This document shows positions 1 through 7,338 of a stretch of 64,000 bases of DNA, in pieces. This DNA comes from Bradyrhizobium sp. Its GTDB lineage: Bacteria; Pseudomonadota; Alphaproteobacteria; Rhizobiales; Xanthobacteraceae. Position 1 is the first letter of the stretch. Every line of letters begins with the position of its first letter. The notes beneath the pieces are model-generated. The model saw nothing but the letters and a program-made list of their open reading frames with translations. It was not told where the DNA came from and made no database searches. Where the stretch lies: contig NZ_JACRMG010000034.1 in assembly GCF_016219575.1 (NCBI RefSeq), positions 62,001 through 126,000 of the forward strand. The letters run 5' to 3'. The position numbers and the translations under genes are program-made.

Positions 1-656
1 TTGCCGAGACGCTGCCCAAGGGCGCGGTCTTCATTTCTTCTGCCACCATGGATCCGGACGTCGCGCGCCGGCTGGCGAAACAGCTGGAAGCAAGCGGGCG
101 ACATTACCTGGATGCGCCGATCTCCGGCGGTGCGCAGCGCGCCGCGCAGGGCGAACTCACCATCCTCGCCTCCGGCAGCCCAGCGGCGTTTGCCAAGGCG
201 CGGCCGGCGCTCGACGTGATGGCGGCGAAACTCTACGAACTCGGCGATGCCGCGGGCCAAGGCGCGGCGTTCAAGATGATCAACCAGCTGCTCGCCGGCG
301 TTCACATCGCCGCTGCTTCGGAAGCGATGGCGTTTGCGGCGAAGCAGGGCCTCGACATCCGCAAGGTCTACGAGGTGATCACGGCCTCTGCCGGCAATTC
401 CTGGATGTTCGAGAACCGCATGCCGCACGTGCTCGACGGCGACTACACCCCGCGCAGCGCGGTGGAGATCTTCGTCAAGGATCTCGGCATCATCCAGGAC
501 ATGGCGCGCAATGCGCGCTTTCCCGTGCCGGTTTCCGCTGCCGCGCTGCAGATGTTCTTGATGACATCGGCCGCCGGCATGGGTCGCGACGATGATGCGT
601 CGGTGGCGCGGATGTATGCAAGAGTCACCGGCACCAAGCTGCCGGGCGACAAGTAA
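1..656 (+). CDS. ltnD: L-threonate dehydrogenase (5' partial)
   Basis: The 5' end lies outside the window; the reading frame is open from base 3 and gives 217 residues. The family (beta-hydroxyacid dehydrogenases related to 3-hydroxyisobutyrate dehydrogenase, usually about 300 residues) oxidises L-threonate with NAD to 2-oxo-tetronate. Visible are the substrate-binding stretch PISGGAQRAAQGELTI and the catalytic lysine in FKMINQLL; the Rossmann half is off the edge. It lies 14 bases upstream of otnI and is co-oriented with otnI and otnK, which supports the threonate assignment over a generic hydroxyisobutyrate dehydrogenase. Confidence 0.85.
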   Translation, partial: AETLPKGAVFISSATMDPDVARRLAKQLEASGRHYLDAPISGGAQRAAQGELTILASGSPAAFAKARPALDVMAAKLYELGDAAGQGAAFKMINQLLAGVHIAAASEAMAFAAKQGLDIRKVYEVITASAGNSWMFENRMPHVLDGDYTPRSAVEIFVKDLGIIQDMARNARFPVPVSAAALQMFLMTSAAGMGRDDDASVARMYARVTGTKLPGDK

Positions 657-670
657 CAAGAGGTCAGCCG

Positions 671-1450
671 ATGCCCCGCTTTGCCGCCAATCTCTCCATG
701 ATGTTCACCGATGTGCCGTTCCTCGATCGTTTCGAGGCGGCGGCGAAGGCGGGCTTCACCGCGGTCGAATTCCTGTTTCCCTACGATCACCCGGCGGAAG
801 AAGTCGGCAAGCGACTGAAGAACAACGGCCTGACACAGGCGCTGTTCAACCTGCCGCCGGGCAATTGGGACGCCGGCGAAAAGGGATTCGCGGCGCTACC
901 CGAACGCTTCGACGATCTCAAGAAGAGCCTGAACACCGCGCTGCCCTATGCGCAGGCCACCGGCGTCAAGCGTGTGCATCTGATGGCCGGCATTGCCAAT
1001 CGCTCCGACAGCAAGGCGGTGGAGGCGTTTTACAAGTCCGTCGCCACGGCCGCCGAATTCTTCGAGCCGCACGGCCTCGACGTCGTGATCGAGCCGATCA
1101 ATGCGCGCAACGTGCCCGGTTACTTCCTCAACGACTTCACCTTCGCCTACGATCTCATCAATGAGCTGAAGATCGCCAACCTGAAGCTGCAGTTCGACAT
1201 CTATCACTGCCAGATCATCCATGGCGACGTCACCATGCGGCTGCGCCAGATGATGCCCATGATCGGCCATATCCAGATCGCCAGCATTCCCTCGCGCAAC
1301 GAGCCTGATGGCGAAGAGCTGAACTATCCGTTCCTGTTCGCCGAGCTCGACCGGCTCGGTTATGGCGGCTTTGTCGGCTGCGAATACAATCCGCGCGGCA
1401 AGACCGTCGACGGGCTCGGCTGGTTCAAGGCTTACGCGGGAGCAAGGTAA
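671..1450 (+). CDS. otnI: 2-oxo-tetronate isomerase (hydroxypyruvate isomerase family)
   Basis: A 259-residue TIM-barrel sugar isomerase of the Hyi/OtnI family. It is expected to convert 2-oxo-tetronate (the LtnD product) to 3-oxo-tetronate. The two metal and catalytic glutamates sit in VIEPINARNVPGYF and GFVGCEYNPRG, and the length matches the family. The start ATG follows an AAGAGG ribosome site. The stop overlaps the next start in a TAATG junction, so translation with otnK is probably coupled. Hydroxypyruvate isomerase is the alternative function, but the ltnD-otnI-otnK order favours tetronate metabolism. Confidence 0.87.
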   Translation: MPRFAANLSMMFTDVPFLDRFEAAAKAGFTAVEFLFPYDHPAEEVGKRLKNNGLTQALFNLPPGNWDAGEKGFAALPERFDDLKKSLNTALPYAQATGVKRVHLMAGIANRSDSKAVEAFYKSVATAAEFFEPHGLDVVIEPINARNVPGYFLNDFTFAYDLINELKIANLKLQFDIYHCQIIHGDVTMRLRQMMPMIGHIQIASIPSRNEPDGEELNYPFLFAELDRLGYGGFVGCEYNPRGKTVDGLGWFKAYAGAR

Positions 1451-2736
1451 TGACGCTGGCCAGGAATATTTCTCTTGGCTGCATCGCCGACGACTATACC
1501 GGCGCCTCCGATCTCGCCAACACGCTGACGCGCCAGGGCCTGCGCACGGTGCAGACCATCGGCGTGCCGCCCGATGACCTCAAGCTGCCCGAGGTCGACG
1601 CCGTCGTCGTCTCCCTGAAGAGCCGCTCCATCGAAGCGGGCGAGGCGGTGGCGCGCTCGCGCGACGCAGAGAAATGGCTGCGCGGCCGCGGCGCCGGCCA
1701 CGTGCTGTTCAAGATCTGCTCGACCTTCGACTCCACCGATGCCGGCAATATCGGCCCGGTGATGGACGCGCTACGCGCCGATTGCGGCGAGAGGATCGTG
1801 CTGGTGACGCCGGCATTCCCGGAAACGGGCCGCACCGTCTACCAGGGCAATCTGTTCGTCGGCCTCGTGCCGCTGAACGAGAGTCCGCTGAAGGATCATC
1901 CGCTCAACCCGATGCATGACTCAAATCTGGTGCGGGTGCTGGCGCGGCAGTGCAAGACAAAAGTCGGACTGGTCAATCTCGCGACGTTGACGCGCGGCGC
2001 GGATGCTGTTCGTGCGCGGCTGGCAGAACTGGCCGGGCAGGGCGTCGGCGCAGTTATCGTCGATGCCGTTTTCGACAGTGACCTCGAAACCATCGGCGCG
2101 GTCGCCGCCGGTCACCGGCTCTCGGTCGGTGCTTCCGGCATCGGGCTCGGGCTGGCGCGCGCGCTGGTCAAGTCCGGCAAGGTCAAGGCGGCGTCGGGTG
2201 CCGCAGCAGGTGCAGCGGTCGGCGGGCCGGCGGCGTGCCTGGCCGGCAGTTGCTCGCAGGCGACGCTGCAGCAGATCGCCAATGCCGAGCGGGTCATGCC
2301 GGTGCTGCATCTCGATCCCGAACGCGTCGTCGTCGGTCCGGAGGAAGCCCGCCGTGCGGTGGCCTGGGCGATGGAGCGGGTCCACTCCGGTCCGGTGCTG
2401 ATCGCCTCCAGCGCAACGCCGGAGGAAGTCGCAGCTCTGCAATCGCGTCATGGCCGCGGTCGCGCAGGGCATGCCATCGAGCAGGCGATGGCCGATATCG
2501 CGGAAAGCCTGGTCGGCGCGGGCGTGCGGCGCCTCGTGGTAGCCGGTGGTGAAACGTCAGGGGCCGTGGTCGATCGCGTGCGTATTCCCGGATTCCTCGT
2601 TGGCGAGGAAATCGCTGCAGGAGTGCCGGTCTTGCGCGCCGTCGGCGCCGGGAACGGTGACATGCTGCTTGCCCTGAAATCCGGCAATTTCGGCGGGCCG
2701 GAGTTTTTCTCCGATGCGCTCGCGCTGATGCGCTGA
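1450..2736 (+). CDS. otnK: 3-oxo-tetronate kinase (four-carbon acid sugar kinase)
   Basis: A 428-residue protein of the former DUF1537 family. It phosphorylates 3-oxo-tetronate to the 4-phosphate, which OtnC then decarboxylates to dihydroxyacetone phosphate. The N-terminal substrate domain shows DDYTGASDLANTLTRQG and the C-terminal nucleotide domain shows VAGGETSGAV followed by a glycine-rich end (GAGNGDMLLALKSGNFGG). It overlaps the otnI stop by one base. No otnC follows, so the decarboxylase must be upstream of the window or elsewhere. Confidence 0.9.
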   Translation: MTLARNISLGCIADDYTGASDLANTLTRQGLRTVQTIGVPPDDLKLPEVDAVVVSLKSRSIEAGEAVARSRDAEKWLRGRGAGHVLFKICSTFDSTDAGNIGPVMDALRADCGERIVLVTPAFPETGRTVYQGNLFVGLVPLNESPLKDHPLNPMHDSNLVRVLARQCKTKVGLVNLATLTRGADAVRARLAELAGQGVGAVIVDAVFDSDLETIGAVAAGHRLSVGASGIGLGLARALVKSGKVKAASGAAAGAAVGGPAACLAGSCSQATLQQIANAERVMPVLHLDPERVVVGPEEARRAVAWAMERVHSGPVLIASSATPEEVAALQSRHGRGRAGHAIEQAMADIAESLVGAGVRRLVVAGGETSGAVVDRVRIPGFLVGEEIAAGVPVLRAVGAGNGDMLLALKSGNFGGPEFFSDALALMR

Positions 2737-3044
2737 GTCCTTGCCGTTTGCAGATCCGGATTCGTGCTTGAGATGCATCGACCGATGTTGCCCCGCCGGA
2801 ATTGAAAAGCTTCGCCGTGCCGCAGGCAATCGGACTTTCCCCAAACGGGCATTCTCGTCCGGATTCTTGATGCACATCAATGCAGGCCGGCTCTCGCGGA
2901 CTAGTTGATCCAATGGGGCAAACGCAGGCTTGGCTGCGTTGAAGACGCAGGACGATCCTCTTGTCCGGGGTGGGTTCATGAACGAAACAACGTTGTCGAC
3001 AACTCCCGTTCTTCGCACCGCCGCTTGAGCGAGAAGAGGAAGGG
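2737..3044 (+). other. 308-base gap between otnK and the first AraC-type gene
   Basis: No coding sequence is convincing here. The stretch holds a perfect FixK/FNR-type palindrome at 2867-2880 (separate entry) and the leader of the downstream regulator gene. I see no strong terminator after otnK. Confidence 0.6.
2867..2880 (+). promoter_or_regulatory. FixK/FNR-type operator box
   Basis: TTGATGCACATCAA is an exact match to the FNR consensus TTGAT-N4-ATCAA and to the bradyrhizobial FixK2 consensus TTG(A/C)-N6-(T/G)CAA. Its centre is about 170 bases before the AraC-type start at 3045, leaving room for a class II promoter with a start site near 2915. The match is seen directly; FixK2 or FnrN control is inferred. 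Confidence 0.6.
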
Positions 3045-3998
3045 GTGTCGCTGCTCGACCAATTGGCCGATTCGGCCACGCTGAAGGTCAACCGGTCTGC
3101 GGATTTCGATCAGTTCCGCAGCATCGAACGCTTGGCCGATGCCCGCAGCATCCCGCTCGGCCTGAAAGGCTTCGTCGCGTCCTTCGCGACCGTCGCGCTG
3201 AAGTCCTGCACGATCTATCTGCAGCTGACCTTTCCGCGCATCCTGCAGGCGACGTATCGCACCGACGGTGCCATGGTCGGATTCGGAATGGACGACGCCG
3301 TCTCCGTGGTCGTCAACGGTATCGCGGCGAGCCCGCCGACGATTCTGCTCGCGCGGGGAAGCGCGCCATGCGAGATCGTCGAGCCGCGGGCCAACCTAAT
3401 CGCTTTCATCAATTTCGACGCCATCCATGACCGCGGCTGGCCCGGTCAAGCCGACAGCGCACAGCTGGTCCCGACGGGGTGCGCCGAGTTCGAGGGGCTC
3501 CGCGCCGTCACGCGCGACGTCCTCGCGCTTGCATCGCATTCCCAAGCGTTGCTCCTGCCGCACATGATCGAGAACCTGGAGGAATCCGTGCTCCAGGCGG
3601 TCGATCGCGTCATGCGTGCAGCCCCTGCGATCGACCGCCCGCGTTCCAGCCTGACGCAGTACCTCGCGCTCGTCCGCAGGCTCGACGAATTTCTGTCGCT
3701 CGACGCGAGCCGGACGCTCTACAGCGCCGACGTCGCGAGAGAGCTCGGGGTCTCCGTGCGTACGCTGCACAATGCGGTGGTGGCCATTCGCGGCATGAGC
3801 ATGCATCGCTACGTGCGGCTGCGACGCCTGTGGAACGTGCGCCAGCAACTCGTGCAGGGATCGTCGACAGCGGTGATCAGGGCCATCGCGCTCGCCAACG
3901 GATTCTGGCACATGGGCGAGTTCAGCTCGCTCTATCGCACCACATTCGGCGAGACGCCGCAGCAAACGCTCGCGGCCGGGCGCGGCCGGCATCGATGA
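3045..3998 (+). CDS. AraC-family transcriptional regulator (copy 1)
   Basis: A 317-residue regulator starting at GTG, preceded by AGAGGAAGGG. The C-terminal third carries the two helix-turn-helix motifs of AraC/XylS proteins (YSADVARELGVSVRTLHNAV, then IALANGFWHMGEFSSLYRTT). The N-terminal domain has no signature I can name. It closely parallels the regulator at 6234-7181 along its whole length (shared FRSIE-L-D-RSIPL near the N-terminus, identical HTH core), so the two are paralogues. Each is followed by a chemoreceptor gene. A FixK/FNR-type box lies upstream, suggesting oxygen-linked expression. The ligand is unknown. Confidence 0.85.
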   Translation: MSLLDQLADSATLKVNRSADFDQFRSIERLADARSIPLGLKGFVASFATVALKSCTIYLQLTFPRILQATYRTDGAMVGFGMDDAVSVVVNGIAASPPTILLARGSAPCEIVEPRANLIAFINFDAIHDRGWPGQADSAQLVPTGCAEFEGLRAVTRDVLALASHSQALLLPHMIENLEESVLQAVDRVMRAAPAIDRPRSSLTQYLALVRRLDEFLSLDASRTLYSADVARELGVSVRTLHNAVVAIRGMSMHRYVRLRRLWNVRQQLVQGSSTAVIRAIALANGFWHMGEFSSLYRTTFGETPQQTLAAGRGRHR

Positions 3999-4081
3999 AC
4001 CGCCGATGGTGATCTGAAGTAGACGAAGGCAGCCGCAAAAATTTCAGCGGGAAAAAACCGCGCAATTGGGCATTTCACCGG

Positions 4082-4097
4082 TTAGGTGCAAATTAAC
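4082..4097 (+). promoter_or_regulatory. CtrA-like box upstream of chemoreceptor 1
   Basis: TTAG-GTGCAAA-TTAAC differs from the CtrA consensus TTAA-N7-TTAA by one base and lies about 200 bases before the chemoreceptor start. CtrA controls motility genes in many alphaproteobacteria. The match is short, so this is only a suggestion. Confidence 0.25.
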
Positions 4098-4293
4098 TCT
4101 GGCATGGAAGTCTGGGAATCGTTAGCGCCGCTCTGTGGTCCCTGCCGCAGGTGCCGTTCGTTCGCAGCGAACCGGTTCGTCCAGATTTCTGGCCCGGCAC
4201 TACACCAGCAGCGCCACCCCCGTGGAAATACGGGGACGCTCAGATCGTAGCGACTCCCGTTTTCTTTCAGACCGGCTTCGAGGACATTTGCCC

Positions 4294-6045
4294 ATGTCGC
4301 GCATTTTCGCTGTTGTGCTCAATCTTTCCATTGGTGTGAAGCTCGGCATCACCTCGGCTCTTGCCGTCGCACTGGTGTCGGCCATGGTATGGAGCCAGCT
4401 CCATGGAAACGCGACGGCCCGCAACCTCGACGCCCAGAAGGCCGACCAACAGACGATCACGCGAGACGCCATCGATGCCAAGGCGTCGATCCGCGGCATG
4501 CAAATGGGTGTTCGCGACATCCGCCTGGCCAATACGGCAGCTGACATACAGAGGGCGAATGACTATCTGGCGGCACGCCTGAAATCGGCGCAGCGGTTCA
4601 TCGGCGAGATGCTGAAATTGTCGCGCTCTGCGGAAAATCGCGCGCGCATCGAGAAGATGAATGCGAAGGCAGCAGAGTATGCAAAGGCCGCCCAGCAGAT
4701 CGCGGCCGTCCGTGGCGAGGCGATCGCGGCGGCGGGTGCGGGGCCGGATGCCGCGGCGAAGATCGCAAAGCTCAACGAAGAGGCGGTGCGCATCGCCCGC
4801 GAGGTGACGCTGCCGATTGCAGCCGAGCTCGAGGCGCTGGCCAACCAGGTCGTCGAGTTCGCCAGGCGCAGGGCTGATGAAACCAATGTCGAAGCCGCAA
4901 CCGAGATGGCGTCTGCCGAGCGCATGTCGCTGATCGTTGCGGCCTGCACCATGCTGCTTCTGGTCGGTACCTGGGCGTTCTCCTTCTTCACGATCGGCCG
5001 GCCGATGCGCGCGCTGAGCGTGTCCATGGAAGAGCTGGCCGGCGGGAATTTCTCCGTCGTGTTGCCCGGCCTCGGCCGCAAGGACGAACTCGGTCAGGTC
5101 GCCGGCGCGGTCGAGAAGTTCAAGGTTGTCTCCGAGCAGAAGGCGCGCGACGAAGCCGAAGCCAAGCGCCGGCAGGACGAGATCGCCGCGCAGCAGCGCA
5201 AGGCGGAGATGGTCAAGCTGGCCGATCAGTTCGAAGGTGCGGTCGGCGAGATCGTCGAGACCGTATCCTCGGCGTCCACCGAACTGGAGGCCTCGGCCTC
5301 TACGCTGACGGCCACGGCCGAGCGGGCGCAGGAGTTGACGACGGTGGTCGCGGCGGCGTCGGAGGAAGCCTCCACCAATGTGCAGTCGGTCGCGTCCGCC
5401 ACCGAAGAGCTGTCGTCCTCGGTCAACGAGATCAGCCGTCAGGTGCAGGAATCGGCGCGGATGGCTACCGAAGCCGTCGGCCAGGCCCGCACCACCAACG
5501 ACCGCGTCAGCGAATTGTCGAAGGCGGCAAGCCGCATCGGCGACGTCGTCGAACTGATCAACACCATTGCCGGCCAGACCAATTTGCTGGCGCTCAATGC
5601 CACCATCGAGGCGGCGCGCGCAGGCGAGGCCGGCCGCGGTTTCGCGGTGGTCGCCTCCGAAGTGAAGGCTTTGGCCGAGCAGACCGCCAAGGCCACCGGC
5701 GAGATCAGCCAGCAGATCGCAGGCATCCAGGGGGCGACCAACGAGTCGGTCAACGCGATCAAGGAAATCAGCGGCACCATTGAGCGGCTGTCGGAGATTT
5801 CGTCGACCATTGCCGCCGCCGTGGAGGAACAGGGCGCGGCGACCCAGGAAATCTCCCGCAACGTGCAGCAGGCGGCGCAGGGCACCATGCAGGTGTCGTC
5901 CAACATCACCGACGTGCAGCGCGGTGCGAGCGAGACGGGTTCCGCATCCTCGCAGGTGCTTTCGGCGGCGAGGATGCTGTCGGGCGACAGCACGCGCCTC
6001 AAGACCGAGGTGGCGAAATTCCTCGACACGGTCAGGGCCGCCTGA
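4294..6045 (+). CDS. methyl-accepting chemotaxis protein 1
   Basis: A 583-residue transmembrane chemoreceptor. TM1 lies near residues 10-30 (LGITSALAVALVSAMVW), followed by a helical periplasmic region of roughly 180 residues resembling a four-helix-bundle sensor, TM2 near 213-232, a HAMP domain (residues 233-285, with MEELAGGNFSVVLPG) and a long signalling coiled coil. Its hairpin tip, near residues 420-460, reads QTNLLALNATIEAARAGEAG. I chose the ATG at 4294 because it starts just before a hydrophobic segment; an open frame reaches back to 4135 but has no membrane-protein character. It sits between the two AraC-type genes. Ligand unknown. Confidence 0.93.
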   Translation: MSRIFAVVLNLSIGVKLGITSALAVALVSAMVWSQLHGNATARNLDAQKADQQTITRDAIDAKASIRGMQMGVRDIRLANTAADIQRANDYLAARLKSAQRFIGEMLKLSRSAENRARIEKMNAKAAEYAKAAQQIAAVRGEAIAAAGAGPDAAAKIAKLNEEAVRIAREVTLPIAAELEALANQVVEFARRRADETNVEAATEMASAERMSLIVAACTMLLLVGTWAFSFFTIGRPMRALSVSMEELAGGNFSVVLPGLGRKDELGQVAGAVEKFKVVSEQKARDEAEAKRRQDEIAAQQRKAEMVKLADQFEGAVGEIVETVSSASTELEASASTLTATAERAQELTTVVAAASEEASTNVQSVASATEELSSSVNEISRQVQESARMATEAVGQARTTNDRVSELSKAASRIGDVVELINTIAGQTNLLALNATIEAARAGEAGRGFAVVASEVKALAEQTAKATGEISQQIAGIQGATNESVNAIKEISGTIERLSEISSTIAAAVEEQGAATQEISRNVQQAAQGTMQVSSNITDVQRGASETGSASSQVLSAARMLSGDSTRLKTEVAKFLDTVRAA

Positions 6046-6065
6046 TCCCGGTGCAACGGCGGAAG

Positions 6066-6087
6066 CCTGGCCGGCAAGGCCGGGCTA
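6066..6087 (+). terminator. possible hairpin after chemoreceptor 1
   Basis: CCTGGCCGGCAAGGCCGGGC forms a GC-rich stem-loop about 20 bases after the stop. There is no T-run, so intrinsic termination is doubtful. Confidence 0.3.
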
Positions 6088-6233
6088 ATTCCGCGAGGCG
6101 GACTTTTCGCGGCGCAATCGCTGCGCAAGGATACGGTGTCGCGTTGCTGCCGGTGTTCACGACCGATACGCTCGCGGTGCAAGCGAAGGTCCGATTCGAC
6201 CGCCACGGCACGATCCCAAGATGGCGCAATCCA

Positions 6234-7181
6234 GTGCTTGACCAGCTGCTGAGTTCACGCCTCCTGACCATCCATCGCTCTCCGGATTTCGATCATTTCC
6301 GGAGCATCGAAAGCCTGGGTGACCACAGGAGTATTCCTCTGCATTGGCGGAACTTTGCCGCCTGCTTTGCGGCGGTGACACTCAAGTCCTGCTCGATCTA
6401 CCTGCAGCGCAGCTTCCCGCGCATTCTCCAGGCCCAATACAGCTCCACAGGCGCCATTGTCGCATTCGCGATGGATGATGCCGTGTCAGTCATCATCGAC
6501 GGGGTGGAGATCCGCTCGCCGTCGGTGCTGCTGGTCAAGGGCGAGGCTGCCTGCGAGATCGTCGAGCCGCAGGCCAATCTGAACGGATTCATCAAGTTCG
6601 ACGCGATCGAGGACCGCGGCTGGCCGGGCGAGGCCGGCGCGGCCCGCTTGATCGCAACGCAACCGGCCGCGCTGGCGGCGCTTCGGTCGGTGACGCGCGA
6701 TATTCTCCTGCTCGCATCGAACTCGGCCGACCTGCTGGCGCAGCCGCAGGTGATCGGTCAACTCGAGGAATCGCTACTGCAGGCGACGGATCATGTCTTG
6801 CAGACGCCTTCGCAGCCGGGCGATGCCGGGCGCGTGGATCTCGATAACTACCTCCGACTTGTGCGCAAGCTCGATGAATTCCTGCATCACAACGCCGCGC
6901 AGGTGGTTCACAGCGCCGATCTCGCCAGGGAATTGGGCGTCTCGGTGCGCACGCTGAACAATGCGGTGGTCGCGATTCGGGGCCTGAGCATGCACCGCTA
7001 TATGCGGCTGCGGCGGCTATGGAACGTGCGTCAGCTTCTGGTGCAGGGCGCTGCGGCGGAGGGCCTGAAGGCGATCGCACTGGCCAACGGCTTCTGGCAC
7101 ATGGGCGAGTTCCGGACGCTTTACCGGGACCTGTTCGGCGAGACCCCGCAGCAGACACTGGACGGGGCGCGCCAGCATTGA
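6234..7181 (+). CDS. AraC-family transcriptional regulator (copy 2)
   Basis: A 315-residue paralogue of the regulator at 3045-3998, with the same C-terminal double HTH (HSADLARELGVSVRTLNNAV; IALANGFWHMGEFRTLYRDL). I chose the GTG at 6234 because the protein then begins VLDQLL, matching SLLDQL at the start of copy 1, and the lengths agree (315 and 317). No clear ribosome site precedes it. The frame stays open upstream to a GTG at 6051, giving about 60 extra residues that do not belong to the family. It sits between two chemoreceptor genes. Confidence 0.8.
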   Translation: MLDQLLSSRLLTIHRSPDFDHFRSIESLGDHRSIPLHWRNFAACFAAVTLKSCSIYLQRSFPRILQAQYSSTGAIVAFAMDDAVSVIIDGVEIRSPSVLLVKGEAACEIVEPQANLNGFIKFDAIEDRGWPGEAGAARLIATQPAALAALRSVTRDILLLASNSADLLAQPQVIGQLEESLLQATDHVLQTPSQPGDAGRVDLDNYLRLVRKLDEFLHHNAAQVVHSADLARELGVSVRTLNNAVVAIRGLSMHRYMRLRRLWNVRQLLVQGAAAEGLKAIALANGFWHMGEFRTLYRDLFGETPQQTLDGARQH

Positions 7182-7228
7182 GGCGTGGTGACTTGTCGCA
7201 GCCTTCCGTATTTCCACGGAATCTGACG

Positions 7229-7243
7229 TTAACCAAACGTAAC
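7229..7243 (+). promoter_or_regulatory. degenerate CtrA-like box upstream of chemoreceptor 2
   Basis: TTAA-CCAAACG-TAAC, about 100 bases before the chemoreceptor start, looks like a CtrA box (TTAA-N7-TTAA) with one base lost in the second half. Weak evidence, noted because chemoreceptor 1 has a better match upstream. Confidence 0.2.
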
Positions 7244-7338
7244 GCCTCGGTCGGCTAGTTTCCCAAAAAAAAGCCTTGGGTTGCGTCGCGCAGAGAACAC
7301 CGAGCCACCGATTTGCTTTGGGCATCGGGGTGGCGAAA

